Shown here piece after piece: positions 1 through 8,442 of a stretch of DNA of 16,681 nucleotides (position 1 is the stretch's first letter; each line of letters begins with the position of its first letter). The notes beneath the pieces were generated by a model, which was given only the letters and a program-made list of their open reading frames with translations, was not told where the DNA came from and made no database searches. Source of the stretch: Actinomycetota bacterium (GTDB lineage: Bacteria > Actinomycetota > Actinomycetes > S36-B12); the NCBI GenBank assembly GCA_026392575.1, contig JAPLBU010000130.1, positions 7,153 through 23,833 on the forward strand, read 5' to 3'. A program made the position numbers and the translations under genes.

Positions 1-1
1 T

Positions 2-802
2 CGGCCCGTGGTGGCGCTGATGGTGAGCGAGATCGGCGGGGGCAACGGGCTGTTGCCGGTGGCCTGGGCGGCGAAGACCGGACTCCCGCTCCTCGACGCC
101 GACGGCATGGGCCGCGCGTTTCCGCAGGTCGACATGGTCTCGATGAATGTCGCCGGCCTGCCGCCGGACCTGATCGTGATCGCCGACGAGCGCGACAACG
201 TCGTGACGATCCGCGCCGCGAGCGGCGCCTGGGCTGAGCTGATCGCGAGGGCGACCACTGACGTGTTCGGTGGCAACGCCGCCATGGCCGACTACGTGAT
301 GCCCGTCGGCATGGCACGGGGCGCAATCGTCGAGGGCAGCGTTACGCAGGCCCTTCGCATCGGGCAGGCCGTGCTCGATGCCGTCGACCCGGTGGGCGGA
401 CTCCTGAATGCCGTCGATGGGGTGAGGCTGGTCGAGGGAAAGGTCATCGACGTTCAGCGGAAGACCGCCGGCGGCTTCGTCCGCGGCAGCGTCGTGGTGG
501 AGGGCTATGGTGCCGACGCTGGCCGTCTCGTGCGCATTGAAATCCAGAACGAGAACCTCGTGGTGCTCGAGGACGGCATCGTGCGCGCCAGCGTGCCCGA
601 TCTCATCACGGTCGTCGACGCGCAGACGGCGGACGCGGTGGCTACCGAACTGGTCCGCTACGGGCAGAGGGTGGCAGTCATCGGCTTCCCGTGCCACCCC
701 ATCTGGCGCACTGCGCGGGGTCTGCTGATCGCCGGTCCGCGTGCGTTCGGATACGACTTCGACTTCGTCCCTGTGGAGGTGCTCCATGGCGTCGATGCTT
801 GA
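2..802 (+). CDS. DUF917 / S-methyl thiohydantoin desulfurase-like protein, C-terminal part (5' end outside window)
   Basis: The frame is open from base 2 with no stop upstream, so the gene starts before the window. About 267 codons are visible. The family is usually about 360 residues, so roughly the first 90-100 are missing. Family hallmarks are the early S-E-I-G-G-G-N stretch, then G-L-P-L-L-D-A-D-G-M-G-R-A-F-P, then G-G-N-A-A-M-A-D-Y-V-M-P. The C-terminal half is beta-rich and matches the S-Me-THD-like C-terminal domain. The family is cytoplasmic, poorly characterised and commonly found beside HyuA-type hydantoinases. The family name implies action on thiohydantoin-like rings, but that is not shown here. 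Its last 17 bases overlap the next gene, which suggests translational coupling. Family assignment is firm; function is uncertain. Confidence 0.85.
   Translation, partial: RPVVALMVSEIGGGNGLLPVAWAAKTGLPLLDADGMGRAFPQVDMVSMNVAGLPPDLIVIADERDNVVTIRAASGAWAELIARATTDVFGGNAAMADYVMPVGMARGAIVEGSVTQALRIGQAVLDAVDPVGGLLNAVDGVRLVEGKVIDVQRKTAGGFVRGSVVVEGYGADAGRLVRIEIQNENLVVLEDGIVRASVPDLITVVDAQTADAVATELVRYGQRVAVIGFPCHPIWRTARGLLIAGPRAFGYDFDFVPVEVLHGVDA
775..779 (+). promoter_or_regulatory. Ribosome binding site fixing the HyuA-like start
   Basis: GGAGG lies 6 bases before the ATG at 786, inside the 3' end of the DUF917 gene. It supports the start at 786 over the upstream in-frame ATG at 741 and the second ATG at 795. 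Confidence 0.7.
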
Positions 803-2348
803 TCTTCGCCTCGGCATCGACGTCGGAGGAACCAATACCGACGCGGTGATTCTCGATGCCGATGCCAACGTGCTCGGCAAGACGAAGCAGCCGACCACGG
901 CTGACGTGACCTCGGGTATTCGCGCGGCGATTGATGCCGTGCTTCGCGCTAGTGGCGTCGACCCCGCCCGCCTCTCCCACGTGATGCTGGGCACTACCCA
1001 CGCCACCAACGCCGTTCTGGAACGCCGCCGACTGCAGACCGTTGCTGTGCTCCGCGTCGGAGCGCCATCGTCCTTGGCAGTTCGACCGATGTTCGGGTGG
1101 CCGCAGGACCTCGTGACCGCAGTAGGTGCCATGTGCACCGTGGTCGGTGGCGGCTTCGAATACGACGGCCGTGAGATCGTCCCGTTCGACGCCGACGCGA
1201 CACGCACCTTCTTCACTGAGGTCGCCGGCAAGGCGGAATCCGTTGCGGTGTCTGCGGTGTTCTCGCCGATCTCGGGACGTCACGAGCTGGACGCGGCGGC
1301 GATCGCGCGGGACGTTCTCGGAGAGGACATCCCGATCTCGTTGAGTCACGAGATCGGGTCCCTGGGCCTGCTCCCCCGAGAGAACGCAACGATCCTCAAC
1401 TCCGCGCTCACGGGCGTCGCCCGCGCTGTTGCAGATGCGCTCACCGAGGCACTGGCCCTGCACCACATCGAGGCGTCGGTCCTCTTCGCGCAGAATGACG
1501 GCACACTGATGGCCTTGGATTACGCCGTTCGCTTCCCGATCCTCACGATCGGATCCGGTCCGGCCAACTCCATCCGCGGGGCAGCCTTCCTTACCGGGCT
1601 TTCCGACGCGCTCATTGCCGATGTCGGGGGAACGTCGACAGACTTCGGAATGCTCGTAAACGGGTTCCCTCGCGAGTCAGCCGCCGCTGTGGATATCGGT
1701 GGAGTGAGCACGAACTTCCGCATGCCCGACGTGCTGGCGATCCCGTTGGGCGGCGGCACCGTCGTGCGAGGAGCGGGTCCCGAGGTCATGCTCGGCCCAG
1801 ACAGCGTCGGCTACCGACTCCCCGACGAGGCGCTCGTCTTCGGTGGCACGACTGCCACACTGACGGACGCGGCTGTGCACGCGGGCCGCGCGCGCATTGG
1901 CGACACTGATCTTCCCGAAGGGTTCGACGATCTCCTCGCGGCCGCGATCGCGGCGTCGGACGAGGCCGTTGCCGACGGCGTCGACCGGATGAAGGTGGGG
2001 CGCGGCGACGTTCCACTGATCGTCGTGGGTGGCGGTTCAGTCTTGATCCCCGACAGCCTGCCCGGCGTCTCAAAGGTGCTCCGCCCCGATCACTATGACG
2101 TCGCGAACGCCATCGGTGCCGCGATCGCACAGGTCAGCGGCCGTTGGGATGAGGTCGTCTCGCTCGCGCTTGGTCGCGACGCAGCGATCGCCGCCGCTTG
2201 TGACCAGGCTCGTTCGCGCGCCATCCTCGCCGGTGCGGATCCCGAGCACCTCGAGATCGTGGAGATCGACGAGATCCCCCTGGCCTACCTCACAGAACCC
2301 GTCGCACGAATCAGTGTCAAGGCTGTCGGCCCGCTCGGCCGACTGTAA
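786..2348 (+). CDS. Short HyuA-type hydantoinase/oxoprolinase family protein
   Basis: The product is 520 residues. It has the ASKHA-type phosphate loop G-I-D-V-G-G-T-N-T-D (10-19) at the start of the hydantoinase A N-terminal domain, and G-T-T-H-A-T-N at 69-75. Hydantoinase A core motifs follow: G-S-G-P-A at 256-260, D-V-G-G-T-S-T-D at 279-286, L-G-G-G-T near 320 and V-G-G-G-S near 415. Known members hydrolyse cyclic amides (hydantoins, 5-oxoproline), usually with ATP. Classical HyuA/OxpA subunits are about 680-700 residues and work with HyuB. This protein lacks the C-terminal extension and no HyuB lies in the window, so it belongs with the short form often found next to DUF917. The start at 786 is chosen for its Shine-Dalgarno sequence and because the conserved region begins 9 residues later. 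Substrate is unknown. Confidence 0.88.
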   Translation: MASMLDLRLGIDVGGTNTDAVILDADANVLGKTKQPTTADVTSGIRAAIDAVLRASGVDPARLSHVMLGTTHATNAVLERRRLQTVAVLRVGAPSSLAVRPMFGWPQDLVTAVGAMCTVVGGGFEYDGREIVPFDADATRTFFTEVAGKAESVAVSAVFSPISGRHELDAAAIARDVLGEDIPISLSHEIGSLGLLPRENATILNSALTGVARAVADALTEALALHHIEASVLFAQNDGTLMALDYAVRFPILTIGSGPANSIRGAAFLTGLSDALIADVGGTSTDFGMLVNGFPRESAAAVDIGGVSTNFRMPDVLAIPLGGGTVVRGAGPEVMLGPDSVGYRLPDEALVFGGTTATLTDAAVHAGRARIGDTDLPEGFDDLLAAAIAASDEAVADGVDRMKVGRGDVPLIVVGGGSVLIPDSLPGVSKVLRPDHYDVANAIGAAIAQVSGRWDEVVSLALGRDAAIAAACDQARSRAILAGADPEHLEIVEIDEIPLAYLTEPVARISVKAVGPLGRL

Positions 2349-2358
2349 AGGAGAGAAC

Positions 2359-3993
2359 ATGCGTAACTACGTCCGTGTGGGTGTCGTCGCTGCAGCGATT
2401 GCGCTTCTGGCTGCATGTGCGGGAACCCCTCCCGCGAGCGTGTCGTCCTCCTCGGCCGCGGGCTCGGCGGCAGCAACGACAGGTGCTGCATCTGCGTCCA
2501 GCGTGCCGATCAACGCCTCATTCACCTACGTCAACAACCTCGATGTCGTGACGGAGTGGGATCCCGCTCTCAGCTACTCCAACGAGGTGATCGTGATGAA
2601 CAACCTTTACGAGCAGCTCACCCGCAGCAATCCCGAGACCGGCACGCCGGAGCCACTGCTCGCGACGTCGTGGACCACGTCGGCTGACGGTCTGACGTGG
2701 ACCTTCACGCTGCGAGATGACGTCACCTTCTCGACGGGCAACCCGATGGACGCAGCGGCGGCCAAGGCGGCGATCGAGCGCACGATCAGCCTCAAGGGCG
2801 GTGCCGCATACATCTGGGATTCGGTCGATACCATCACCGCGAAAGACGCGACCACGTTGGAGTTCACACTCAAGTACGCGGCACCGCTGGACCTGATCGC
2901 GTCATCGGCTTACGCGGCCTTCATCTACGACACCAAGGCTGACGCCGGTGACTTGACGGCGTGGTTTGCGAAGGGCAATGCCGCTGGTACAGGACCCTAT
3001 GTGGTCGAGTCCTGGAAGAAGGGCACCGAGGACGAGCTCAAACTGAACGCGAACGAGAGCTACTGGGGTGGCTGGGACGGAAGTCACTACACCTCTGCGG
3101 TCTTCAAGGTCGTGCCGGAGGAGACCACCGCGGTTCAGCTCCTGCAAAGCGGCGACGGCACCTTCGTCCCACGCGTCTCATCTGCGATCTTCGCATCGCT
3201 GCAGGGGCAGGAGGGGATCTCGACCCTGCGCTCCCCGTCCTTCCAGAACATGCTGGCGATGCTCAACACGGCTTCCGGCCCGCTCGCCGACGTGAACCTC
3301 CGCAAGGCGGTGGCGCAAGCGATCGACTATGACGGCATCGTCACGACCCTCCAGGGCGCGATGGTCAAGGCAACCGGTGTGGTTCCGGATGGCCTGCTCG
3401 GCTACACGACCGACGTGCAGCCGACGACCGACGTCGAAGCGGCCAAGGCCGCCGTGGCCGCGGCCGGGTATGGGCCGGACAAGCCGCTCACGCTGACCTT
3501 GACCTATGCGGCCGGCGATCCTGAGGCGACGACGATCGTCACGCTGATGAAGGCCAATCTTGCGGCTGTGGGCATTGATCTGCAGGCCAAGGCCCTCGCC
3601 TGGGAGACACAATGGGACCTGGCCAAAAGCGAGGACGCGGCCAAGCGGCAGGACATCTTCGTCTTCTACTGGTACCCGGACTACGCGGATCCGTACTCGT
3701 GGTTCATCAACCTGTACCACTCGGCCAATCCGCCGTACTTCAACCTGTCGTACTGGGATGACCCGCAGGTCGACACCACGATCGACGGCCTACAGGCGGT
3801 GACCGCTACGGATCGCGAGAAGGCCCAGCAGCAGTACGTGGACCTGCAGAAGACCATTTCCGATCAGGCCATCTCGCCGGTTTTGGGCGTCACGAACTAC
3901 CAGCGTGCCTTCGCCTCCAGCATGACCGGCTACGTGGACAATCCGTCGTATAGCAACGTCGTGTTCATTCACGACCTGACGCCCGCTGCATAG
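2359..3993 (+). CDS. Dpp/Opp-type ABC transporter substrate-binding lipoprotein (SBP_bac_5)
   Basis: This 544-residue extracytoplasmic binding protein belongs to the peptide/nickel (family 5) class and captures the substrate for the downstream permeases. A lipoprotein signal peptide ends in the lipobox L-A-A-C with Cys20 as the acylation site. A Ser/Ala/Thr-rich low-complexity tether follows (about 21-48). The mature fold opens with the typical W-D-P-A-L near residue 70, then N-N-L-Y-E-Q-L, a T-P-E-P-L-L-A-T-S-W segment and L-T-W-T-F-T-L-R-D-D-V-T-F. Length is normal for DppA/OppA. GGAGAG lies just before the ATG at 2359, 10 bases after the HyuA stop. The frame is open further upstream, but that part overlaps hyuA out of frame and has no signal sequence. 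The ligand could be a peptide or, from the context, a cyclic amide. Confidence 0.93.
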   Translation: MRNYVRVGVVAAAIALLAACAGTPPASVSSSSAAGSAAATTGAASASSVPINASFTYVNNLDVVTEWDPALSYSNEVIVMNNLYEQLTRSNPETGTPEPLLATSWTTSADGLTWTFTLRDDVTFSTGNPMDAAAAKAAIERTISLKGGAAYIWDSVDTITAKDATTLEFTLKYAAPLDLIASSAYAAFIYDTKADAGDLTAWFAKGNAAGTGPYVVESWKKGTEDELKLNANESYWGGWDGSHYTSAVFKVVPEETTAVQLLQSGDGTFVPRVSSAIFASLQGQEGISTLRSPSFQNMLAMLNTASGPLADVNLRKAVAQAIDYDGIVTTLQGAMVKATGVVPDGLLGYTTDVQPTTDVEAAKAAVAAAGYGPDKPLTLTLTYAAGDPEATTIVTLMKANLAAVGIDLQAKALAWETQWDLAKSEDAAKRQDIFVFYWYPDYADPYSWFINLYHSANPPYFNLSYWDDPQVDTTIDGLQAVTATDREKAQQQYVDLQKTISDQAISPVLGVTNYQRAFASSMTGYVDNPSYSNVVFIHDLTPAA

Positions 3994-4006
3994 TCGCGAG
4001 GAGAAG

Positions 4007-5020
4007 ATGACCCGCTACATCGCGTCCCGAGTGCTCCAGGCGCTCGGGGTGGTGGTGGGCGTGGTCATCCTCACCTTCGTCATTGCTCGGCTGATCCCCG
4101 GGGACGCGGCGGTTGCATACGCCGGTCGCCGGGCGACGCCGGAGCAGTTGGCGGCTGTGCGGGAGCAGTTCGGGCTCGACGGCCCGGTATGGCAGCAATT
4201 CGTGACATACGTCAGCGGGGTCGCGCGCGGTGATCTCGGGATCTCACTGCACACGAAGGAGCCGGTCCTATCCGACCTGCTCCGGGTCTTTCCGACGACG
4301 CTGGTCTTGGTCGCCATCGCCCTGCTATTCGCGGCGATCATCGGCATTCCGCTCGGCATCATCGCCGCGCGGTCCCATGGACGCATCGGTGACCTGATAA
4401 CCAAGGTGATCGCCATTCTCATGGTGTCGATGCCGGTGTTCTGGCTGGCGATCCTGCTGCAGATCATCTTCTTCTCCCGACTGGGCTGGCTGCCCGCCGC
4501 GAGCGCCTACGACACCAAGCTCGACGCCACGAGCCCGCTCTACACCGTGATCGGCGTACCCGTAGTCGACGCACTCCTCACAGGCAACTGGGTGATCTTC
4601 CGCAGCACCCTGCAGCATCTGATCCTGCCGGTCATCGCAATTGCCGCCTATCCCATCGGTGCCGTGGCGATGGTGACGCGCGGCTCCCTCCTGGAGAACC
4701 TGGGAGACGAGCACGTGCGAATGGTCCGTGCCCTGGGCTTCTCAGAGCGATCCGTGTTCGGCCGCTTCGCCCTGCGGCCATCGCTGAACCCGATCCTCGC
4801 CCTGCTCGCGCTCGTATTCGCATACGCGCTCACGAACTCGTTCATCGTTGAGTCCGTATTCAACTGGCCCGGCCTGGGCAGCTACGCAGTCAAGTCGATC
4901 CAGACGCTCGACGTGCCGGCGATTCTCGGCGTGACCCTGATCGTTGCCGTCATGTACGTCCTGCTCAATCTCGTCGTGGACCTCGTGCAGGCCGTCATCG
5001 ATCCACGGGTGCGCTCATGA
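4007..5020 (+). CDS. Dpp/Opp-type ABC transporter permease, DppB-like
   Basis: This 337-residue inner-membrane protein is one half of the translocation channel. It begins with a hydrophobic helix at about 8-28 and the family motif R-L-I-P-G-D, then a periplasmic segment with the conserved Q-F-G-L-D-G-P and G-D-L-G-I-S. Further membrane segments lie near 97-125, 140-160, 200-225, 265-285 and 305-325. The cytoplasmic EAA-type coupling loop lies near 234-262 (M-V-R-A-L-G ... L-R-P-S-L-N-P) and would contact the ATPase. GAGGAG precedes the ATG and the gap from the binding-protein stop is 13 bases. The stop overlaps the next start as ATGA. Length and motifs are complete. Confidence 0.93.
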   Translation: MTRYIASRVLQALGVVVGVVILTFVIARLIPGDAAVAYAGRRATPEQLAAVREQFGLDGPVWQQFVTYVSGVARGDLGISLHTKEPVLSDLLRVFPTTLVLVAIALLFAAIIGIPLGIIAARSHGRIGDLITKVIAILMVSMPVFWLAILLQIIFFSRLGWLPAASAYDTKLDATSPLYTVIGVPVVDALLTGNWVIFRSTLQHLILPVIAIAAYPIGAVAMVTRGSLLENLGDEHVRMVRALGFSERSVFGRFALRPSLNPILALLALVFAYALTNSFIVESVFNWPGLGSYAVKSIQTLDVPAILGVTLIVAVMYVLLNLVVDLVQAVIDPRVRS

Positions 5021-5940
5021 CTCATCTGACAGGCACCGAACTCGAGCCCGCGCCCACCCCCGACCTCCAGGGAGAGCCGCGCCGCCGTCGGCCGGCGCTG
5101 TGGCCCGGCTGGTCTGTGGCCACGCGATTCCCGCTGCTGGACGTCGGTCTCGTGCTCGCCGCTGTCATCGTGATCGCCGGCATCCTCGCCCCCTGGATCA
5201 CTCCCTATCCGGAAGACGCCGGTGCCGCCGTTCACCCTGAGTCGGTTCTGCAAGCGCCGAGCAGCGCTCACTGGTTCGGCACAGACATCGTGGGACGCGA
5301 CATCTACACCCGCGTAGTTTTCGGTGCTCGCGTCTCGTTGGGGATCGTCGTCGTCGTGCTTATCGTGTCGGCGCTTGTCGGCCTCACGATAGGCCTCGCC
5401 GCAGGCTTCTTCGGCGGATGGGTCGACGCCGTTCTTATGCGCATCACCGACGTCTTCCTCGCCTTCCCGGCGATGCTTCTCGCCGTCGCGCTGGCCGCTG
5501 TGCTGAGTCCGAGCGCCTTCCACGCTGCGCTGGCCATCGCCTTCACCTGGTGGCCCTGGTATGCCCGCTTGGCGCGAGGACAGGCAGCCACCATCCGGCG
5601 GCAGGGCTATTCGGACGCCGCCCGTGTGCTGGGCGCCGGTCCCGTGAGGCAGTTGGTACGGCACGTCCTTCCCAACGCTTCGACCGCAGTCTTCGTGCAG
5701 ATGTCCCTTGATGCCGCCGGAATTATCCTGACGGCCGCGACGCTGTCCTATCTCGGTCTGGGAGCGCAGGATCCAACGCCAGAGTGGGGCCTCATGGTGG
5801 CGCAGGGCCAGTCGTTGGCCACGACTGCCTGGTGGATGATCACCTTCCCCGGCCTCGCCATCCTCGTCACTGCGGTCGCGTTCAACTTCGTGGGCGACGG
5901 GCTGCAGAGCGCCCTGGACCCCAAGCGGGGGCAGCGATGA
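5017..5940 (+). CDS. Dpp/Opp-type ABC transporter permease, DppC-like
   Basis: The product is a 307-residue second permease. The first 30-40 residues are cytoplasmic and Pro/Arg-rich, then comes a membrane helix at about 47-68. A periplasmic region carries the DppC hallmark W-F-G-T-D-I-V-G-R-D-I-Y-T-R near 87-100. Further helices are at about 108-132, 142-165, 170-182, 225-250 and 270-295. The EAA-type loop G-Y-S-D-A-A-R-V-L-G-A-G ... H-V-L-P-N-A sits near 197-221. It would pair with the DppB-like permease to form the channel. The start overlaps the preceding stop by 4 bases and the stop overlaps the next gene by 4 bases, so translation of the set is probably coupled. Confidence 0.93.
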   Translation: MTHLTGTELEPAPTPDLQGEPRRRRPALWPGWSVATRFPLLDVGLVLAAVIVIAGILAPWITPYPEDAGAAVHPESVLQAPSSAHWFGTDIVGRDIYTRVVFGARVSLGIVVVVLIVSALVGLTIGLAAGFFGGWVDAVLMRITDVFLAFPAMLLAVALAAVLSPSAFHAALAIAFTWWPWYARLARGQAATIRRQGYSDAARVLGAGPVRQLVRHVLPNASTAVFVQMSLDAAGIILTAATLSYLGLGAQDPTPEWGLMVAQGQSLATTAWWMITFPGLAILVTAVAFNFVGDGLQSALDPKRGQR

Positions 5941-6710
5941 TCCTTGACGTTCGCGATCTTCGAGTGGCCTATGGGAAGCAGGTGGTAGCCCACGTCCCTG
6001 AACTCCGCCTCGAAGCCGGACAGGTGTTGGGAATCGCAGGCGAGAGCGGTTCGGGGAAGTCGCAGACTGCCCTCGCGCTAATGGGCCTGACCCGCTATTC
6101 GGGTGGCGTGGTGAGCGGCAGCATCGTCCTTGACGGCAGGGACCTCACGGTCCTGACGCATCGGCAGTGGCGTGAGGTTCGCGGACGTGAGATTGCGATG
6201 ATCCTGCAGAGCCCTCGGGCCGCGCTGAACCCGACGATGAAGCTGGGCTCGCTATTCGAGCGAACCTTGAAGCTGCACGGGGTAGCCCGTGCGGATCGTC
6301 GACAGCGCATGGAGCAGTCGCTCTCTGAGGTCATCCTCGACTCGGCGATCCTTGACCGCTATCCCCATGAGGTCTCCGGAGGCCAGGCACAGCGCTTCGC
6401 GATCGCGCTCGTCGCGGCGCTGCGGGTGAAGGTGCTGATCGCGGACGAGCCGACGAGCGCCCTGGACGTCACGGTGCAGTCCGAGGTGATCGAGGTGCTT
6501 CGCGGGCTGCGGGAACGACACAATACGTCGATTGTCTTTATCTCCCATGACCTCGCGGTTCTCAGCGAGCTAGCCGACCACCTCATGGTCATGCGCAACG
6601 GTTCCGTGGTTGAGCAGGGGGCCACTGAGGCGGTCATCCATGATTCGCAGCAGGACTACACGCGGGACCTCATCGCTGCCGTGCCGTCGATCAGAGGGCG
6701 TGCGTTATGA
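5937..6710 (+). CDS. Dpp/Opp-type ABC transporter ATP-binding protein, DppD-like, without the C-terminal HPY domain
   Basis: This 257-residue ATPase has Walker A G-E-S-G-S-G-K-S (35-42), a Q-loop M-I-L-Q-S-P-R, the signature V-S-G-G-Q-A-Q-R, Walker B L-I-A-D-E-P-T-S-A-L-D and the H-loop I-S-H-D. It powers import together with the next gene's product. Usual DppD proteins are about 320-330 residues and end in a Cys-containing oligo_HPY domain. This one stops soon after the H-loop region, so that domain is absent while the partner has it. The start at 5937 is chosen because it forms an ATGA overlap with the DppC-like stop and leaves a normal N-terminus; the longer open frame upstream runs antiphase through the permease gene. 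The stop overlaps the next start by 4 bases. Confidence 0.9.
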   Translation: MILDVRDLRVAYGKQVVAHVPELRLEAGQVLGIAGESGSGKSQTALALMGLTRYSGGVVSGSIVLDGRDLTVLTHRQWREVRGREIAMILQSPRAALNPTMKLGSLFERTLKLHGVARADRRQRMEQSLSEVILDSAILDRYPHEVSGGQAQRFAIALVAALRVKVLIADEPTSALDVTVQSEVIEVLRGLRERHNTSIVFISHDLAVLSELADHLMVMRNGSVVEQGATEAVIHDSQQDYTRDLIAAVPSIRGRAL

Positions 6711-7648
6711 GCGAACTGCTGAAAGTCCGCGATCTGCGGCTGTCGTTCGGGGACACCGAGGTCGTGCACGGGGTCGACCTTGATTTGCCCGAGGGTCCGT
6801 TCGGGCTTGGCGTCATCGGTGAGTCCGGCTCTGGCAAGACGACAATCGCGCGGGCGCTCCTGCGCCTTCATCCCGTTGCCTCGGGCTCAGTGGCGTTCGA
6901 GGGCCGGGATGTCCTGTCGATGGCCGGAGCGGCTTTGTCGGCTTACCGTCGTGATGTCCAACTCGTCTTCCAGGACGGCGACGGCGCGCTCGATCCGCGC
7001 ATGTCGGTGCGGACGGCGGTAGCTGAGCCCTTCGCGATTCATCGCACGGTGCCGCGAGGGCAGAGGGCGGCGCGGGTAGCCGACCTCCTGCGTGAGGTCG
7101 GTCTGCCCGATGACGTCGCGACGCGCTACCCGCATCAACTGTCGGGGGGTCAACGTCAACGCGTGGTGATCGCCCGCGCCCTGGCGCTGGAGCCCAAGCT
7201 GCTCGTGCTCGACGAGCCAACCAGCGCACTTGATGTAACGGTCCAAGAACGTGTACTGCAGCTGATCGAGAGCCTTCGCGAGAAGCGATCCTTGGCCTAC
7301 GTCCTCATCTCCCACAATCTGGCTGTCGTCGATCGACTCTGCGAGAGCAGCATCGTGCTCTATAGGGGCGTCGTGATGGAGCGCGGCCAGACCAACGATC
7401 TACTCACCACGCCGGTCCACCCCTACACGCAGGCCCTCAGAGCCGCGGTGCCGGAACTCGGTGTCGTGCGCCCACCGCTCACGAGAATTGCCACTTCCAC
7501 GTCTGTGCCTGAATCCGGATGCCCCTACGCGGATCGCTGTGCCCTTGCCGTGGACGTGTGCCGGCACGAGGTCCCCGCTCTGCGGCCCCTTCACGGCCGC
7601 GATGTTGCCTGTCATCAAGCCGATGAGGCAGCGGACCTCACTGCCTGA
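6707..7648 (+). CDS. Dpp/Opp-type ABC transporter ATP-binding protein, DppF-like, with HPY/Fe-S type C-terminus
   Basis: This 313-residue second ATPase has Walker A G-E-S-G-S-G-K-T (38-45), a Q-loop V-F-Q-D, the signature L-S-G-G-Q-R-Q-R, Walker B L-L-V-L-D-E-P-T-S-A-L-D and the H-loop I-S-H-N. The C-terminal oligo_HPY region contains H-P-Y-T-Q-A-L followed by Cys272, Cys278, Cys285 and Cys302. Their spacing resembles the Fe-S cluster site described for some peptide-importer ATPases. It would form a heterodimer with the preceding ATPase on the two permeases. The start overlaps the previous stop by 4 bases. In the Q-loop region the usual F-Q-D/N-P becomes F-Q-D-G-D-G, a small insertion-like change, but all catalytic motifs are intact. 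Confidence 0.92.
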   Translation: MSELLKVRDLRLSFGDTEVVHGVDLDLPEGPFGLGVIGESGSGKTTIARALLRLHPVASGSVAFEGRDVLSMAGAALSAYRRDVQLVFQDGDGALDPRMSVRTAVAEPFAIHRTVPRGQRAARVADLLREVGLPDDVATRYPHQLSGGQRQRVVIARALALEPKLLVLDEPTSALDVTVQERVLQLIESLREKRSLAYVLISHNLAVVDRLCESSIVLYRGVVMERGQTNDLLTTPVHPYTQALRAAVPELGVVRPPLTRIATSTSVPESGCPYADRCALAVDVCRHEVPALRPLHGRDVACHQADEAADLTA

Positions 7649-7680
7649 TCTGCCCCGGTCGTTCCAACGCAAGGAGAATT

Positions 7681-8442
7681 ATGCGAATCCATGTGGTTAC
7701 GCCCGTCGTGACATCGGGCCTGTCCACGGCTGCACACTTTGAGCCGTATGCCCGCAGCGGCACGCACGTCACCCAGGGGGACATCGTTCGGGGTCCGGCG
7801 ACGATCGAGTCGCACTTCGACGAGGTGCTGGCCATCCCTGACACGGTGCGCTTGGCCGCGGAGGCGGAGTCGAGTGGTGCATCGGCAATCGTGATCGACT
7901 GCATGACCGATCCGGGTTTGGCTGCCGTGCGCGAGGTCACCTCGATTCCCGTTCTCGGTCCCGCCCAGACAGCCATGCACGTTGCAGCGATGCTGGCCAT
8001 GAACTTCTCCGTGATCACTGCCAGTGAAGCGGTGCTCCCCGCTATCGACGCCCTGGTTAGCCAGTACGGATTGCGCGACAAGCTCTGCTCACTTCGGTCG
8101 ATCGATATCCCGGTGCACGAGCTCGGCGAGGAGAAGCGTGTCGGGCAGGCATTGTGTGCGCAGGCACTCCTGGCGGTCGAGGTCGATGGTGCTCATTCGA
8201 TCATCCTCGGCTGCACCGGGATGATGGGGTGGGCCGAGCGCATCGGTGATCATCTGGCAGTGCATGGTCACGAGGGGATTCCCGTCCTCGACCCCGTGGT
8301 CACGGCCTTCAAGGTCGCCGAGGCCCTGGTCGATCTCGGGCTGACCCCCTCGCGGCGGACCTATCCGCGTCCATTGCGCAAGGAGCTCTTGGGGTTCGAT
8401 GAGGTCGTGCTCGCGGTTCGGTTGGACGAGGACGACCGTTAG
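7681..8442 (+). CDS. Asp/Glu/hydantoin racemase family protein
   Basis: The product is a 253-residue cytoplasmic enzyme of the Asp/Glu/hydantoin racemase superfamily, which uses two cysteines as acid/base pair. Both are present in conserved surroundings: Cys74 in I-D-C-M-T-D-P-G and Cys178 in I-L-G-C-T-G-M. The N-terminus has the family strand R-I-H-V-V-T-P-V-V. AAGGAG is placed 5-6 bases before the ATG. It is the last gene of the operon, 32 bases after the DppF-like stop. Next to a HyuA-type protein the natural reading is racemisation of a hydantoin or related chiral ring so that both enantiomers can be used. Allantoin racemase and Asp/Glu racemase are alternatives that I cannot exclude. Family is firm, substrate is inferred. 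Confidence 0.85.
   Translation: MRIHVVTPVVTSGLSTAAHFEPYARSGTHVTQGDIVRGPATIESHFDEVLAIPDTVRLAAEAESSGASAIVIDCMTDPGLAAVREVTSIPVLGPAQTAMHVAAMLAMNFSVITASEAVLPAIDALVSQYGLRDKLCSLRSIDIPVHELGEEKRVGQALCAQALLAVEVDGAHSIILGCTGMMGWAERIGDHLAVHGHEGIPVLDPVVTAFKVAEALVDLGLTPSRRTYPRPLRKELLGFDEVVLAVRLDEDDR

Noticed and set aside
741..785. Upstream in-frame ATG as the start of the HyuA-like gene
   Set aside because: The extra 15 residues are not conserved-looking and read antiphase inside the DUF917 gene. GGAGG is correctly spaced for the ATG at 786.
2095..2358. N-terminal extension of the peptide-binding protein
   Set aside because: It would run through hyuA in another frame. The signal peptide and lipobox require the start at 2359, which has its own ribosome binding site.
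4882..5664. Minus-strand open frame opposite the two Dpp permeases
   Set aside because: Low-complexity charged composition, spanning the overlap of two real genes; a shadow.
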